From Glycomyces albidus (lineage in GTDB: Bacteria > Actinomycetota > Actinomycetes > Mycobacteriales > Micromonosporaceae): 64,000 bases of DNA. The stretch is taken from NCBI RefSeq assembly GCF_009451885.1, contig NZ_WIAO01000008.1:62001-126000 (forward strand), read 5' to 3'. Positions 18,589 through 27,472 of the stretch are shown one piece after another. A model generated the notes under the pieces. That model saw nothing but the letters and a program-made list of their open reading frames with translations, was not told where the DNA came from and did no database searches. The translations under genes were made by a program, and so were the position numbers. How positions within the stretch are numbered: position 1 is the stretch's first letter; each line of letters opens with the position of its first letter.

Positions 18589-19149
18589 ATGCGCACGTCC
18601 GCCATGAATCCCGTCGCACCCGCCCGCCTCGGCCGCACGCTCGGCGACGGCGCCGTCCGCAGCGCTGCCGCGGGAGCCGCTCCCGGCGTCCTCGAGTCGG
18701 CTCGGCTCGAAGCCCTCGCCGGGTTCTACGCCGCGAACCTCACGCTCCGCCCGCGCTTCACCAAGGGCAGCCGCTGGGCGCGCCGGGTGCTCGCCGGGCC
18801 CGGCCACGAGGCGTGGCTCCTGGCCTGGCTTCCCGGTCAGGGCACCGACCTCCACGACCACGGCGGCGTCGCCCGCCCGGCCGCCGGTGCCGTCGCGGTC
18901 GTCTCGGGCCGCCTCACCGAGTACACGGTCGAACCGGGCGACTTCCCCGGCCTGCGGCGCACCGCGCTCGAGGCGGGCGGCATCGCGACGGTCGACGACC
19001 GGACGGTGCACGCCATGCGGAACGACTCCGACGAGCCCGCCGTGAGCCTGCACGTCTACTCGCCGGGCCTGGAGGCGATGCGGACGTACCTGCTGGACGA
19101 GACGGGCCTCGCCCCGGCGAAGATCCTGCGCGCGGGCGCGGACTGGTAA
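18589..19149 (+). CDS. Cysteine dioxygenase family protein
   Basis: A 186-residue cupin of the type I cysteine dioxygenase family, which oxidises cysteine to cysteine sulfinate with an iron centre. The three His ligands are H89 and H91 (LHDHGG) and H141 (VHAMRND), followed by SLHVYSPGLEAMRTYL, typical of bacterial enzymes. Length is normal. ATG codons exist at 18589 and 18604; the first is preceded by GAAGGT at a rather long distance. It lies downstream of a Cys-rich leader ORF that may control it. Two dispersed repeats follow it. Confidence 0.9.
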   Translation: MRTSAMNPVAPARLGRTLGDGAVRSAAAGAAPGVLESARLEALAGFYAANLTLRPRFTKGSRWARRVLAGPGHEAWLLAWLPGQGTDLHDHGGVARPAAGAVAVVSGRLTEYTVEPGDFPGLRRTALEAGGIATVDDRTVHAMRNDSDEPAVSLHVYSPGLEAMRTYLLDETGLAPAKILRAGADW

Positions 19150-19155
19150 CGGGCC

Positions 19156-19230
19156 GAACGTGAACGGAGGGCCTACCAGAAATCGGACATCGACGGGCCC
19201 CCGGTTCAAACCCTAGCCGCGGGGTGCGAC
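19156..19230 (+). repeat. Dispersed intergenic repeat, copy 3
   Basis: It begins GAACGTGAACGGAG and holds the core GGGCCCCCGGTTCAAA at 19195-19210. Copy 4 repeats it 115 bp further on. Confidence 0.75.
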
Positions 19231-19270
19231 GGCGACCTGTGGCAGCGGGCCCGCTCGGCGGAGCCGGCTC

Positions 19271-19343
19271 GAACGTGAACGGAGCGCCTACCGCAAAACG
19301 GGCATCGACGGGCCCCGGTCAAACCCTGGCCGCGCGGTCCGAC
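19271..19343 (+). repeat. Dispersed intergenic repeat, copy 4
   Basis: It begins GAACGTGAACGGAG like copy 3 and carries the shortened core GGGCCCCGGTCAAA, ending GGTCCGAC. Confidence 0.75.
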
Positions 19344-19365
19344 ACCGAGACCGGTCGACAGCCGG

Positions 19366-20841
19366 TCAGCGGCGGCGGGTGGGGGCTCCGGCTGCGGAGA
19401 GGACGTCGCCGACGGCGCCGGGGAGGGCCCGGGCGACGTCTGAGGCGGTGATCGTCCGGTGGTTCCTCCCGGCGATGCCGCCGGCGCGGCCGTGGAGGTA
19501 GGCCGCCGCGACCGCGGCCCTCACAGCGTCCATTCCGGACGCGAGCAGCGAGGCCATGAAGCCGGCGAGCACATCGCCCGAGCCCGCGGTCGCGAGCTGG
19601 GGCCGGCCGGTCGGATTAGCCCAGACCACGCCGTCGCTCGAGGCGACGACCGTGTGGTGCCCCTTCAAGAGCACGGTGCAGTTGAGCCGCTTGGCGAGCC
19701 CCGCAGCGGCCGCGCCGCGGTCCTCGCTCGGGGGCGAGCCGTAGAGCCGCTCGTACTCGCGGTCGTGCGGCGTGAGGATGACGGGCGCGTCCCGCTGCGC
19801 GAGCACCGACGGATACTCGCCGATGAGCGTGAGGGCGTCGGCGTCGAGGACGGCCGGAGCCGGGGAGTCGAGGACCGACCGGAGCTCGCCGAGCGCGGCC
19901 TCGTCCGTGCCGAGCCCGGGCCCGGCGAGCCACGCCTGGACCCGCCCGGCCTCCTTCACCGTGGCCGTGCAGACCACCTCGGGGTGGCCGCGGCGCACGA
20001 AGTCGCCCGCGCTGCCCGCGTACCGCACATACCCGGCGGGCCCGGCGAGGGCGCCGCTGGTCGACAGGACGGCCGCCCCGGGGTACTGCTCGGAGCCGGC
20101 GGCGACGCCGACGACGCCGCGCGTGTACTTGTCGTCGTCGGGTCCGGGCCGGTGCCACCACTGCGCGATGTCGGCCTCGGAGGCGACGCGGACCGCCGGG
20201 TGCGGGTCGAGGTGCGGCAGGAGGCCGATGTCGACGAGGACGAGCCGCCCCGTCAGGAGCGCGGCGCGGCCGAGCACGTGGCAGGGCTTGCGCGACCCGA
20301 ACGCCACCGTCACGTCGGCGGTGACGGCGCTGGCGGGGACGGCCCCGGTGTCGACGTCGACGCCGGACGGGACGTCAACGGCCACAATGGTGTCGGCGTC
20401 GATGGACGAGAGCTGGTCGATGGCGCGCCCGGGGAGCCCGGGGCGGCCGCCGATGCCGAGGACGCCGTCCAGGAGCAGGTCGCAGTGGCGCGGCGGCTCG
20501 GCGACGAGGCGCCCGCCCGCGCGGGTGAGCGCGGCGGCGGCGACGGGGTGGACCCGCTCGCCCATGACGGGGACGGCGAAGACCCTGGCGCCGCGCTGGG
20601 CGAGCCGGGCGGCGGCGAAGAGCGCGTCGCCGCCGTTGTCGCCGGGTCCGGCGAGGACGATCACGGTGGAGCCGTACACGCCCGCTCGTGCGGTGCGGGT
20701 CGCGCGCTGCTGCTTCAGGAGTGCGGCGCATTCGGCGGCGAGGCCGGCCGCCGCGCGCTGCATGAGGGTTCCGGGCGGCAGCTTCGACATCAGCTGGGCT
20801 TCCGCGCGGCGGACCGCCGCTGCTGACCAGGCACCGTCCAT
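19366..20841 (-). CDS. nnr: Bifunctional NAD(P)H-hydrate epimerase / ADP-dependent dehydratase
   Basis: A 491-residue fusion that repairs damaged NAD(P)H. The N-terminal YjeF/NnrE epimerase domain (about 1-215) has LAGPGDNGGDALFAAARL and VDVPSGVDVDTG. The C-terminal NnrD kinase-like dehydratase domain (about 225-485) has GVAAGSEQYPGA, LAGPGLG, LDADALTLIG, LTPHDREYERL and TAGSGDVLAG. This is the standard bacterial two-domain arrangement. The ATG follows GGAGAGGA. It is downstream of acpS by 30 nt, an order conserved in many actinobacteria (acpS-nnr). Confidence 0.95.
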   Translation of the reverse strand: MDGAWSAAAVRRAEAQLMSKLPPGTLMQRAAAGLAAECAALLKQQRATRTARAGVYGSTVIVLAGPGDNGGDALFAAARLAQRGARVFAVPVMGERVHPVAAAALTRAGGRLVAEPPRHCDLLLDGVLGIGGRPGLPGRAIDQLSSIDADTIVAVDVPSGVDVDTGAVPASAVTADVTVAFGSRKPCHVLGRAALLTGRLVLVDIGLLPHLDPHPAVRVASEADIAQWWHRPGPDDDKYTRGVVGVAAGSEQYPGAAVLSTSGALAGPAGYVRYAGSAGDFVRRGHPEVVCTATVKEAGRVQAWLAGPGLGTDEAALGELRSVLDSPAPAVLDADALTLIGEYPSVLAQRDAPVILTPHDREYERLYGSPPSEDRGAAAAGLAKRLNCTVLLKGHHTVVASSDGVVWANPTGRPQLATAGSGDVLAGFMASLLASGMDAVRAAVAAAYLHGRAGGIAGRNHRTITASDVARALPGAVGDVLSAAGAPTRRR

Positions 20842-20871
20842 GGCTGTTCCTCTCCGGAACCTCGTTGGCCG

Positions 20872-21243
20872 TCAGGCCGTTTCTGCGATCACCACCGCTG
20901 TCGCTATACCGCCATCATGCGACAGCGACACGTGCCAGCGCGAGACGCCACGCTGGGCGGCGACGGCGGCCACCGATCCGGTGATGGCCAGCGAGGGCCG
21001 GCCGTCGGGTGCTGAGAGCACTTGGCAGTCGGCCCAGTGCATGCCGCCGGGGGCGCCGAGGGCTTTGGCCACGGCCTCCTTGGCGGCGAAGCGGGCGGCG
21101 AGGGATTCGGTGCGGCGTCGGCGCCCGTCGGGGGTGCTTCGCTCGGCTTCGGTGAAGAGCTTTTCGGCGACGTGCGGGGTCCGTTCGAGTACGCGCTCGA
21201 ACCGGTCCACGGCTACGACGTCTATGCCCACGGCGACGATCAC
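20872..21243 (-). CDS. acpS: Holo-[acyl-carrier-protein] synthase
   Basis: A 123-residue phosphopantetheinyl transferase that moves 4'-phosphopantetheine from CoA to the acyl carrier protein. The magnesium/CoA motifs are present: D8 in [11 protein letters not shown] and E56 in [13 protein letters not shown], with the C-terminal [19 protein letters not shown]. It starts at a GTG. Length is normal for AcpS. It is transcribed with nnr. Confidence 0.95.
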   Translation of the reverse strand: MIVAVGIDVVAVDRFERVLERTPHVAEKLFTEAERSTPDGRRRRTESLAARFAAKEAVAKALGAPGGMHWADCQVLSAPDGRPSLAITGSVAAVAAQRGVSRWHVSLSHDGGIATAVVIAETA

Positions 21244-21386
21244 CCGTCAAGAGTGCCACGGGATCGGGCGTCCCGCCCCTGTTCGGGCGGGTTCATCCGC
21301 GAGCGTGGGGTTCTGGTCGCCGCCCGGGACCGGGATCGGTGTGGACGGTGTGCGGACGGTGTGGGACGGGATGGGGCGGTCCGGTG

Positions 21387-21983
21387 TCAGATGCGTTGGG
21401 GCGGTAGGCCGGCGGCCGGAAGGATCGCCTGGTCGACGATGGCGGCGAGGTAGTCGTCGTCGGGGGCTTCGCCTGTGTCCATGATGCGCTTGGTGACCAT
21501 GGCTTCGCCGATGTCGAGGACGACGGGGGTGAGGCGGGCGGGGTCGAGGGCCCCGCGGTCGGCGTAGTGGCGCAGGACGGTCTGGGTGAAGGTGCCGCCG
21601 TGCCGGTCGAAGACGCGTTCCCAGAGGGCTTGGACGACGGCGGGGTCGCGGGCGGGGTCGGCGAGGATGGCGAGGACGGCGCGGCCGGCGGGGCTGAAGC
21701 CCCAGTCGACCATGAGGCGGAGGGCGGCGATGAGGTCGCCGCGGAGGTCGTCGGCGCCGGGGGCGGGCTGTTCGCGGGGGTGGCGTTCGGCGAGGGCGTC
21801 GAGGAGGAGGTCGACGGGGTCGGACCAGCGGCGGTAGAGGGTGGTGCGGGCGGTGGCGGCGCGTTTGGCGATGGCGTCCATGGTGAGTCGGCCGGGTCCG
21901 GATTCGGCGGCTTCGGCGATGGCGGCGGTGTAGATGGCGTCGAGCAGGTCTTTGCCGCGCCGCCGTGTTCGGCTTTCGGACAT
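21387..21983 (-). CDS. TetR/AcrR-family transcriptional regulator
   Basis: A 198-residue repressor with an N-terminal helix-turn-helix (AIYTAAIAEAAE, LTMDAIAKRAATARTTLYRRW) and a helical ligand-binding domain. It is divergent from the DUF418 membrane protein gene; the 80-bp gap contains two near-identical palindromes that are its probable operators, so it should repress both itself and DUF418. The ligand is unknown. Some TetR/DUF418 pairs handle lipophilic compounds, but no substrate can be read from the sequence. Confidence 0.9.
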   Translation of the reverse strand: MSESRTRRRGKDLLDAIYTAAIAEAAESGPGRLTMDAIAKRAATARTTLYRRWSDPVDLLLDALAERHPREQPAPGADDLRGDLIAALRLMVDWGFSPAGRAVLAILADPARDPAVVQALWERVFDRHGGTFTQTVLRHYADRGALDPARLTPVVLDIGEAMVTKRIMDTGEAPDDDYLAAIVDQAILPAAGLPPQRI

Positions 21984-21997
21984 GAGCCGCCCCCAAG

Positions 21998-22050
21998 TTT
22001 TAGCTACAGTCGTGTATCTTATCGTTTTAGATACAGTCGTGTACCTAAAA
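21998..22050. promoter_or_regulatory. Tandem TetR operators
   Basis: Two palindromic sites lie 27 bp apart. Site 2 (22025-22050) starts TTTTAGATACA and ends TGTACCTAAAA. Site 1 (21998-22022) starts TTTTAGCTACA and continues TGTATCTTA. The common pattern is TAG-TACA-n4-TGTA-CTA. They are the only AT-rich stretch between the divergent genes and overlap both promoter regions. Confidence 0.75.
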
Positions 22051-22064
22051 CTCGTGGAGTCGAG

Positions 22065-23252
22065 ATGTCACTCTCCCCGCCCGCCATTATGAGCACCCCC
22101 GTCGCCGAGCGCTCGCTCGCACCCGACCTGGCCAGGGGCGCGATGCTCCTGTTCATAGCCCTCGCCCACGCGCACATGTTCCTCGCGCACGAGACCACCG
22201 GGTTCCGCGGCTACGCCGTGGACGGCACCGCCCTCGACCGCGTCGTCGCCGGGCTCCAGGTCCTCTTCGTCGACGGCCGGGCGCTGCCGATGTTCGCCGG
22301 CCTGTTCGGCTACGGCCTCGCCCGGCTCGTCCAGCGCCGCACCGCATCCGGGGCCGACTGGCCGCAGGCCCGCAAGCTCGTGCGCCGCCGCTCCTGGTGG
22401 CTGCTCGCGTTCGGGGCCGCGCACGCGGCCCTGCTGTTCTTCGGCGACATCCTCGCCGCGTACGGGTTCATCGGGCTCGTCTTCACCGGGCTGCTCGCCG
22501 CGAAGGACCGGACGCTCCTGCGCGCCGCCTGGATCGTCATGGCCTGCCACGTCCTCGTCGTCGCCGCGCTCGGCGCCTCCGCCGAGGCGGCCGGGCACGC
22601 CAACTCCAGCCCGACCATCGTCGCCGACCCCGTCGAAGCGGTGGTCATGCGCCTCACGGTGTGGTCGGCGCTCACGCCCACGTTCTACGTCGTCTCGGTC
22701 GTGCCCGCGTTCGCGATCGGCATCTGGGCCGCGCGCCGCCGCGTCCTCGACGAACCCGGCCGGCACCTGCCGCTGCTGCGCCGCGCCGCCTTCGCCGGCA
22801 TCGCGATCGGCGTGGTCGGCGGGCTCCCGCTCATGCTCGCCGACACCCAGCTGTGGCACCCCGAAGCGCCCGTCGCCGTCGCCATGTACGCGCTCCACTC
22901 CGTCACCGGCATCCCCGCCGGGATCGGGCTCGCCGCGTTCGTGGCCCTGGCCGCGGCCCGGAACGGCAACGGAGGCAACGGCGCCAAGGACACCGCGGGC
23001 CCCCTGACGCGGGCGCTCGCCGCGTGCGGGCAGCGGTCGCTCACCTGCTACCTGCTCCAGTCCGTCGCGTTCACCGCCCTGTTCACCCCGTACGCGGGGA
23101 ACCTCGGGGCGGTGCTCGGCGACGCCGCGGCCTTCGGCGTGGCCGTCCTCATCTGGGCGGCGACCGTGGTCCTCGCGGCCTGGATGGCCCGCGCCGGGAT
23201 GCGCGGCCCGTTCGAGGTGCTGCTGCGCCGCCTCACCTACGGCCGCATGTAA
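22065..23252 (+). CDS. DUF418-type multi-pass membrane protein
   Basis: A 395-residue protein with about eight to ten transmembrane helices. It opens ERSLAPDLARGAMLLFIALAHAH and ends with the DUF418-like part ALAACGQRSLTCYLLQSVAF, where the Gly-X-X-Ser-Leu-Thr-X-Tyr pattern is typical. Members are inner-membrane proteins of unproven, possibly transport or acyltransfer, function. The ATG at 22065 follows GGAG with a 5-nt gap. It is controlled with the divergent TetR gene through the double operator. Confidence 0.88.
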   Translation: MSLSPPAIMSTPVAERSLAPDLARGAMLLFIALAHAHMFLAHETTGFRGYAVDGTALDRVVAGLQVLFVDGRALPMFAGLFGYGLARLVQRRTASGADWPQARKLVRRRSWWLLAFGAAHAALLFFGDILAAYGFIGLVFTGLLAAKDRTLLRAAWIVMACHVLVVAALGASAEAAGHANSSPTIVADPVEAVVMRLTVWSALTPTFYVVSVVPAFAIGIWAARRRVLDEPGRHLPLLRRAAFAGIAIGVVGGLPLMLADTQLWHPEAPVAVAMYALHSVTGIPAGIGLAAFVALAAARNGNGGNGAKDTAGPLTRALAACGQRSLTCYLLQSVAFTALFTPYAGNLGAVLGDAAAFGVAVLIWAATVVLAAWMARAGMRGPFEVLLRRLTYGRM

Positions 23253-23265
23253 GTCAGACACGATA

Positions 23266-23293
23266 GGGCCCGGCCGCGAGCGCGGCCGGGCCC
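23266..23293. terminator. Bidirectional terminator hairpin
   Basis: A 13-bp inverted repeat GGGCCCGGCCGCG/CGCGGCCGGGCCC with an AG centre separates the convergent DUF418 and dacB genes. Confidence 0.85.
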
Positions 23294-23310
23294 CCGGTTT
23301 CAGCGGTCGT

Positions 23311-24879
23311 CTAGCAGACGGCCGGCTCGTACCACGTGCACTCCCGGTCGCCCGGGATCTCCTCGGCGGCCGCTTCGGCCTCCTCGACGTTGCCGAACGC
23401 GGTGATCTCGGCTTCGGTCGAGGACGCGCTGTAGCCGGCGAGCGCGGCGACGATCTTGTCCTCCAGCGGTTTGACCGTACTGGCCAGGTAGTCGTTGAAC
23501 ACGATGCTGAAGACCAGTTCCCGGCCGTCGGCGTCGGTCACGTACCCCGAGAGCGCCGAGACCGAGGTCAGCGAACCGGACTTGGCGTGCGCGTTCCCTG
23601 CCGCCGGGGTGTTGCACAGGCGGCCGGCGAGGGTGCCGTCCTGGCAGGCCACCGGCAGCGCGTCGTAGTACGCGTCGAACCAGGGCGCGTCCTTGGCGCC
23701 GATCAGCAGGTCCGTGATCGCGTCCGGGGTGACCTGGTCGAAGCGGGACATGCCCGAGCCGTCGGCCTGGCGGATCGGGTCGGTGTCCACACCGTACTTC
23801 TCGATCGCGGCGTAGACGCCGGCCTTGCCGGAGGCGAAGGTGCCCTTGCCGGTGTTCGCGTACCCGATCGTCTTGAACAGGGCCTCCGCGTACGAGTTGT
23901 TCGACGGCTTGAGCAGGTCCGCGGAGAGCTGCGAGAGCGGGACCGACTCGTGGACGGCGAGCGACTCGCCCGCGCCCTGCGGGGTGGGCTCGCTCAGCCG
24001 GATGCCGCCGGTGAGGTCGATGCCGTTGTCGGCCAGCGCGTTCGCGAAGACGTCCGCGACGAGCGCGGTCGGGTCGATGACCGCGCGGGTGAAGTAGTCC
24101 GGGGTCTCCCCGGCCTTGACGGTCCCGGTGACGCGCAGCGTGTTGGCGTGCTCGTCGCGGTTGACCGACAGGTTCGTGGTCGTGCCGGTCGTCGCCTCGT
24201 TCACGACGGTCACGTAGTCGTTCTCGGGCACCATCTCGACCTGCACCGGGTCGCCGGCGGCGGCGCCGCCGGTCATGAACAGCCGGACGGTGCCGGCCCA
24301 GTGCTCGGCGCCCGAGCCGACGGTGAGCGCGGAGATCTCGGCGGCGGCCTGGTACTGGAGGTCGCCCCAGGCCCACTCGTCGCCGTGGCGGGCGGCGTCG
24401 AACGCGGTGTCGTCCGCGACGAGGTCGCCGTCGATCCGGCTGACCCCGAGGTCGGCGAGGTCCGCCGCGAGCCGCTGGTAGTCCGCTTCGAGCATGGAAG
24501 GGTCGCCCGAGCCGCGCAGATACAGGTCGCCGGAGACGACGCCGTCGACGGGCCGGTCGCCGAGGACCTCGGTGGCGAAGGTGAAGTCCTCGCCGAGGGT
24601 CTCCAGTGCGCCCGCGACGGTGGTCAGCTTCTGGTTCGATCCGGGGAGGCCGCGCTGGTTCCCGTTGTGGTCGTATACGACCTCACCGGTGGCGGCGTCC
24701 TTGACGATGATGCTCGACTGGGAGTCGGTGAGCTTGGGGTCCTGGAGGATCGCGTCGATCGCGGCGGCGAGCGCCTCGTCGCCGGTCTCCTGCGCCTGTG
24801 CGACCACAGTGCCCGCGAAGGTGAGAGCACCGGCGGCGGTGACCGCCACGGCGCTCGATATGAGGGTTCGTTTCTTCAC
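23311..24879 (-). CDS. dacB: D-alanyl-D-alanine carboxypeptidase/endopeptidase (PBP4, S13)
   Basis: A 522-residue exported penicillin-binding protein of peptidase family S13. A signal peptide (1-30, cleavage after AQA) precedes the domain with S81-N-Q-K84 (nucleophile and general base), S324-N-N and K431-S-G. It trims D-Ala or cleaves peptide cross-links in peptidoglycan. An extra C-terminal tail of about 45 residues, Glu/Ala-rich and ending CTWYEPAVC, is unusual; two Cys could form a disulfide. The GTG start lies 6 nt after TAGACT, suggesting a leaderless transcript. Confidence 0.93.
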   Translation of the reverse strand: MKKRTLISSAVAVTAAGALTFAGTVVAQAQETGDEALAAAIDAILQDPKLTDSQSSIIVKDAATGEVVYDHNGNQRGLPGSNQKLTTVAGALETLGEDFTFATEVLGDRPVDGVVSGDLYLRGSGDPSMLEADYQRLAADLADLGVSRIDGDLVADDTAFDAARHGDEWAWGDLQYQAAAEISALTVGSGAEHWAGTVRLFMTGGAAAGDPVQVEMVPENDYVTVVNEATTGTTTNLSVNRDEHANTLRVTGTVKAGETPDYFTRAVIDPTALVADVFANALADNGIDLTGGIRLSEPTPQGAGESLAVHESVPLSQLSADLLKPSNNSYAEALFKTIGYANTGKGTFASGKAGVYAAIEKYGVDTDPIRQADGSGMSRFDQVTPDAITDLLIGAKDAPWFDAYYDALPVACQDGTLAGRLCNTPAAGNAHAKSGSLTSVSALSGYVTDADGRELVFSIVFNDYLASTVKPLEDKIVAALAGYSASSTEAEITAFGNVEEAEAAAEEIPGDRECTWYEPAVC

Positions 24880-25235
24880 AGCCGCAGTCTAAAAGCGGAG
24901 CGGACAGGGTTTGCGCGCATACGGCATGAAGTGCCGGATATCGCCGTTCCCGGGGGCAACGCGAGGGCGGCGGGGAGCGTACTCCCCGCCGCCGCGCCCG
25001 GTCAGCGCCGATCGGCAGTCCACTGTGCCAGTGTCGGGGCGTGCGGTCGGAGGCGGTGAGCCGCCGTCCCGTGCGGCCGTTCAGACTCGGTCGCGCCGCA
25101 TCGCTGCGCCGCTTCGACCGCGCCGTCTCGGCCGCACCTGTTCGACTCTGACGCTGAAACCTCGCCGCCGCGACCGTGACGCTTCGACTGGGACGCTTCG
25201 ACCGAGCCGCTTCGACTGGGCCGCTTCGGCCGCGC
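24880..25235. other. Intergenic region with degenerate 14-bp repeats
   Basis: Between the dacB start and the glmS stop there is no gene. The right half (about 25085-25235) is built of degenerate units around CGCTTCGACTGGG; clear ones begin at 25181, 25195, 25209 and 25223. Confidence 0.6.
24886..24891 (-). promoter_or_regulatory. -10 box of leaderless dacB mRNA
   Basis: TAGACT on the minus strand is followed by GCGGCT and the GTG start. Confidence 0.55.
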
Positions 25236-25236
25236 C
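25181..25236. repeat. 14-bp degenerate tandem repeat at glmS 3' end
   Basis: Four units beginning CGCTTCG recur every 14 bp and reach the glmS stop codon; a further related unit is at 25111. Confidence 0.65.
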
Positions 25237-27104
25237 TACTCCACCGTGACGGACTTCGCCAGGTTCCGCGGCTGGTCGATGTCGCGGCCCAGGGCCGTCG
25301 CCAGCTCGGCCGCGAACTCCTGCAGCGGGACCGCGGTCAGCAGCGGCGCGAGCAGCGTCGGCGACGCGGGCGTCTCGATCACGAAGTCGGCGTGCACGGC
25401 CGCGATCTTGTCGCCCTCCTCGCACACCGCGATCACCTTCGCGCCGCGCGCCTTCACCTCCTGGATGTTGGAGATGATCTTGTCGTGCAGAAGCGACCGG
25501 CCCCGCGGGCTCGGCACGATCGCGACCACCGGCGTCCCCGCCTCGATCAGCGAGATCGGGCCGTGCTTCAGCTCGCCCGCCGCGAAGCCCTCCGCGTGCA
25601 GGTACGCCAGCTCCTTCAGCTTCAGCGCGCCCTCGAGGGCCACCGGGTAGCCGACGTGGCGGCCGATGAACAGGACCCGGTCCTGGCCGGCGCACTCGCG
25701 GGCCATCTGCCGCACCGGGTCGAGGCCCTCGATGACCTTCGCGATCTTCCCCGGCGCCGCGACGAGCTCGTCGAGCACCGCCGACACCTCGTCGGCGTAC
25801 TTGATGCCGCGCACCTGCGCGAGGTGCAGGCCGACCAGGTAGCAGGCGGCGAGCTGCGTCAGGAACGCCTTCGTCGACGCCACCGCGACCTCGATCCCGG
25901 CGCGCGTGTACAGCACCGCGTCGGACTCGCGCGGGATCGTCGAGCCGACGGTATTGGAGATGGACAGCACCCGGGCCTTCTGGTCCTTCGCGTGCCGCAC
26001 CGCCATCAGCGTGTCCATGGTCTCGCCGGACTGCGAGATCGCGACGACGAGCGTCGACCGGTCCAGCACCGGGTCCCGGTACCGGAACTCGCTCGCCAGC
26101 TCGACCTCGCACGGGATCCGCGTCCAGTGCTCGATCGCGTACTTGGTGACCAGGCCCGCGTGGTACGAGGTGCCGCACGCGACGATGAACACCTTGTCGA
26201 TGTCCCGGAAGTCCTGGTCGGACATGCGCACCTCGTCGAGGACGATCTGCCCGGACTCGTCGATGCGCCCGCGGAGCGTGTCCGCGACCGCCTGCGGCTG
26301 CTCGTGGATCTCCTTGGCCATGAACGTGTCGAAGCCGCCCTTCTCGGCGGCCGCGATGTCCCAGTCGACGCTGAACGGCTTGCCTTCGGACGGGCTCCCG
26401 TCGAAGCCGGACACGACGACGCCGCCCTCGCGGCTGATCGTCACGATCTGGTCCTGCCCCAGCTCGATCGCCTCGGTCGTGTAGGCGATGAACGCCGCCA
26501 CGTCGGAGCCGAGGAAGTACTCGCCCTCGCCGAGGCCGACCACGAGCGGGGAGTTGCGGCGGGCGCCCACGACCGTGTCGGGGTCGTCCGCGGCGACCGC
26601 GAGGAGCGTGAACGCGCCCTCGAGGCGGCCGCACACGCGCGTCATGGCCGCGGTCAGGTCGCCGTCGACGCCGTACTCGCGGCCCAGCAGGTGGGCGGCG
26701 ACCTCGGTGTCGGTGTCGGAGAGGAACTCGATCCCGGCGGACTCGAGCTCGGCGCGGAGCTGCCCGAAGTTCTCGATGATGCCGTTGTGAATCAGCGCGA
26801 TCCGGCCGTCGGCGGAGAGGTGGGGGTGGGCGTTGCGGTCGGAGGGGACGCCGTGCGTCGCCCACCGGGTGTGCCCGATGCCGCAGCCGAAGTCCAGGTC
26901 GAGGTCGCGCTCGCGGAGCGCGGCCTCGAGGTTGGCGAGCTTGCCCGCGCGCTTCTCGACCTCCAGGCGGGTGTCCGCGGCGTCCGACTTGGCGACGAGC
27001 GCGATGCCGGCCGAGTCGTAGCCGCGGTATTCGAGACGGCGCAGGCCGTCGAGCACGACGTCGGTGATCTTCCGGTCGCCGACGTATCCAACGATTCCAC
27101 ACAT
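25236..27104 (-). CDS. glmS: Glutamine--fructose-6-phosphate aminotransferase
   Basis: A 622-residue enzyme that makes glucosamine-6-phosphate for peptidoglycan precursors. The N-terminal class II glutamine amidotransferase begins MCGIVGYVG, with Cys2 as nucleophile after Met removal, and contains RWATHG and a CGIGHTRWA-type loop. Two SIS sugar-isomerase domains follow (CGTSYHAG and SQSGETMDT; GRHVGYPVALEGALKLKE), ending AKSVTVE as usual. I set the start at the ATG giving MCGIVGY. It lies 7 nt after TAGGGT, so the mRNA is probably leaderless; no glmS ribozyme is seen. Degenerate 14-bp repeats begin right at its stop. Confidence 0.97.
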   Translation of the reverse strand: MCGIVGYVGDRKITDVVLDGLRRLEYRGYDSAGIALVAKSDAADTRLEVEKRAGKLANLEAALRERDLDLDFGCGIGHTRWATHGVPSDRNAHPHLSADGRIALIHNGIIENFGQLRAELESAGIEFLSDTDTEVAAHLLGREYGVDGDLTAAMTRVCGRLEGAFTLLAVAADDPDTVVGARRNSPLVVGLGEGEYFLGSDVAAFIAYTTEAIELGQDQIVTISREGGVVVSGFDGSPSEGKPFSVDWDIAAAEKGGFDTFMAKEIHEQPQAVADTLRGRIDESGQIVLDEVRMSDQDFRDIDKVFIVACGTSYHAGLVTKYAIEHWTRIPCEVELASEFRYRDPVLDRSTLVVAISQSGETMDTLMAVRHAKDQKARVLSISNTVGSTIPRESDAVLYTRAGIEVAVASTKAFLTQLAACYLVGLHLAQVRGIKYADEVSAVLDELVAAPGKIAKVIEGLDPVRQMARECAGQDRVLFIGRHVGYPVALEGALKLKELAYLHAEGFAAGELKHGPISLIEAGTPVVAIVPSPRGRSLLHDKIISNIQEVKARGAKVIAVCEEGDKIAAVHADFVIETPASPTLLAPLLTAVPLQEFAAELATALGRDIDQPRNLAKSVTVE

Positions 27105-27472
27105 GCGAGAAACCCTACCGCAGTTTCGCGCATCACTCATGCGCGGATCAGTAGGAATCGATCACACAGTTTGATCATTGGGGTGTTCGCCCTGCGTTCA
27201 CCGCCTGGACGCCCCCGGTTGGGGCCGGCCGCACCGGGCGTTCACGTGTCGGCGCGCACCCCGGAACGCGCGCCTATCGCGCGACGCGGGCGCGCGCGCC
27301 GGCGGCACGGCCGCCGGAACGCGCCCGCTGAGGCGGCGACGAGCGACGAACCGGCAGGAGGCGGCGCGTCAGAGCCGATCCCCCTGGAAGCGGCGCCTCA
27401 AGACACGGCGCCTCAAGACACGACACGTCAGGACGCGACGCTTCACGGCACGCCGTTCCGAGACGCGCCGCT
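27105..27472. other. Intergenic region between glmS and the PQQ-propeller gene
   Basis: Apart from the glmS promoter on its left, the only structure is the 15-bp repeat array at its right end. The centre is GC-rich (CGCGCG runs) with no supported gene. Confidence 0.55.
27112..27117 (-). promoter_or_regulatory. -10 box of leaderless glmS mRNA
   Basis: TAGGGT on the minus strand ends 7 nt before the ATG of glmS. Confidence 0.55.

Noticed and set aside
27102-27180. glmS ribozyme
   Set aside because: The start codon lies 7 nt from a -10 box, leaving no leader for a ribozyme.
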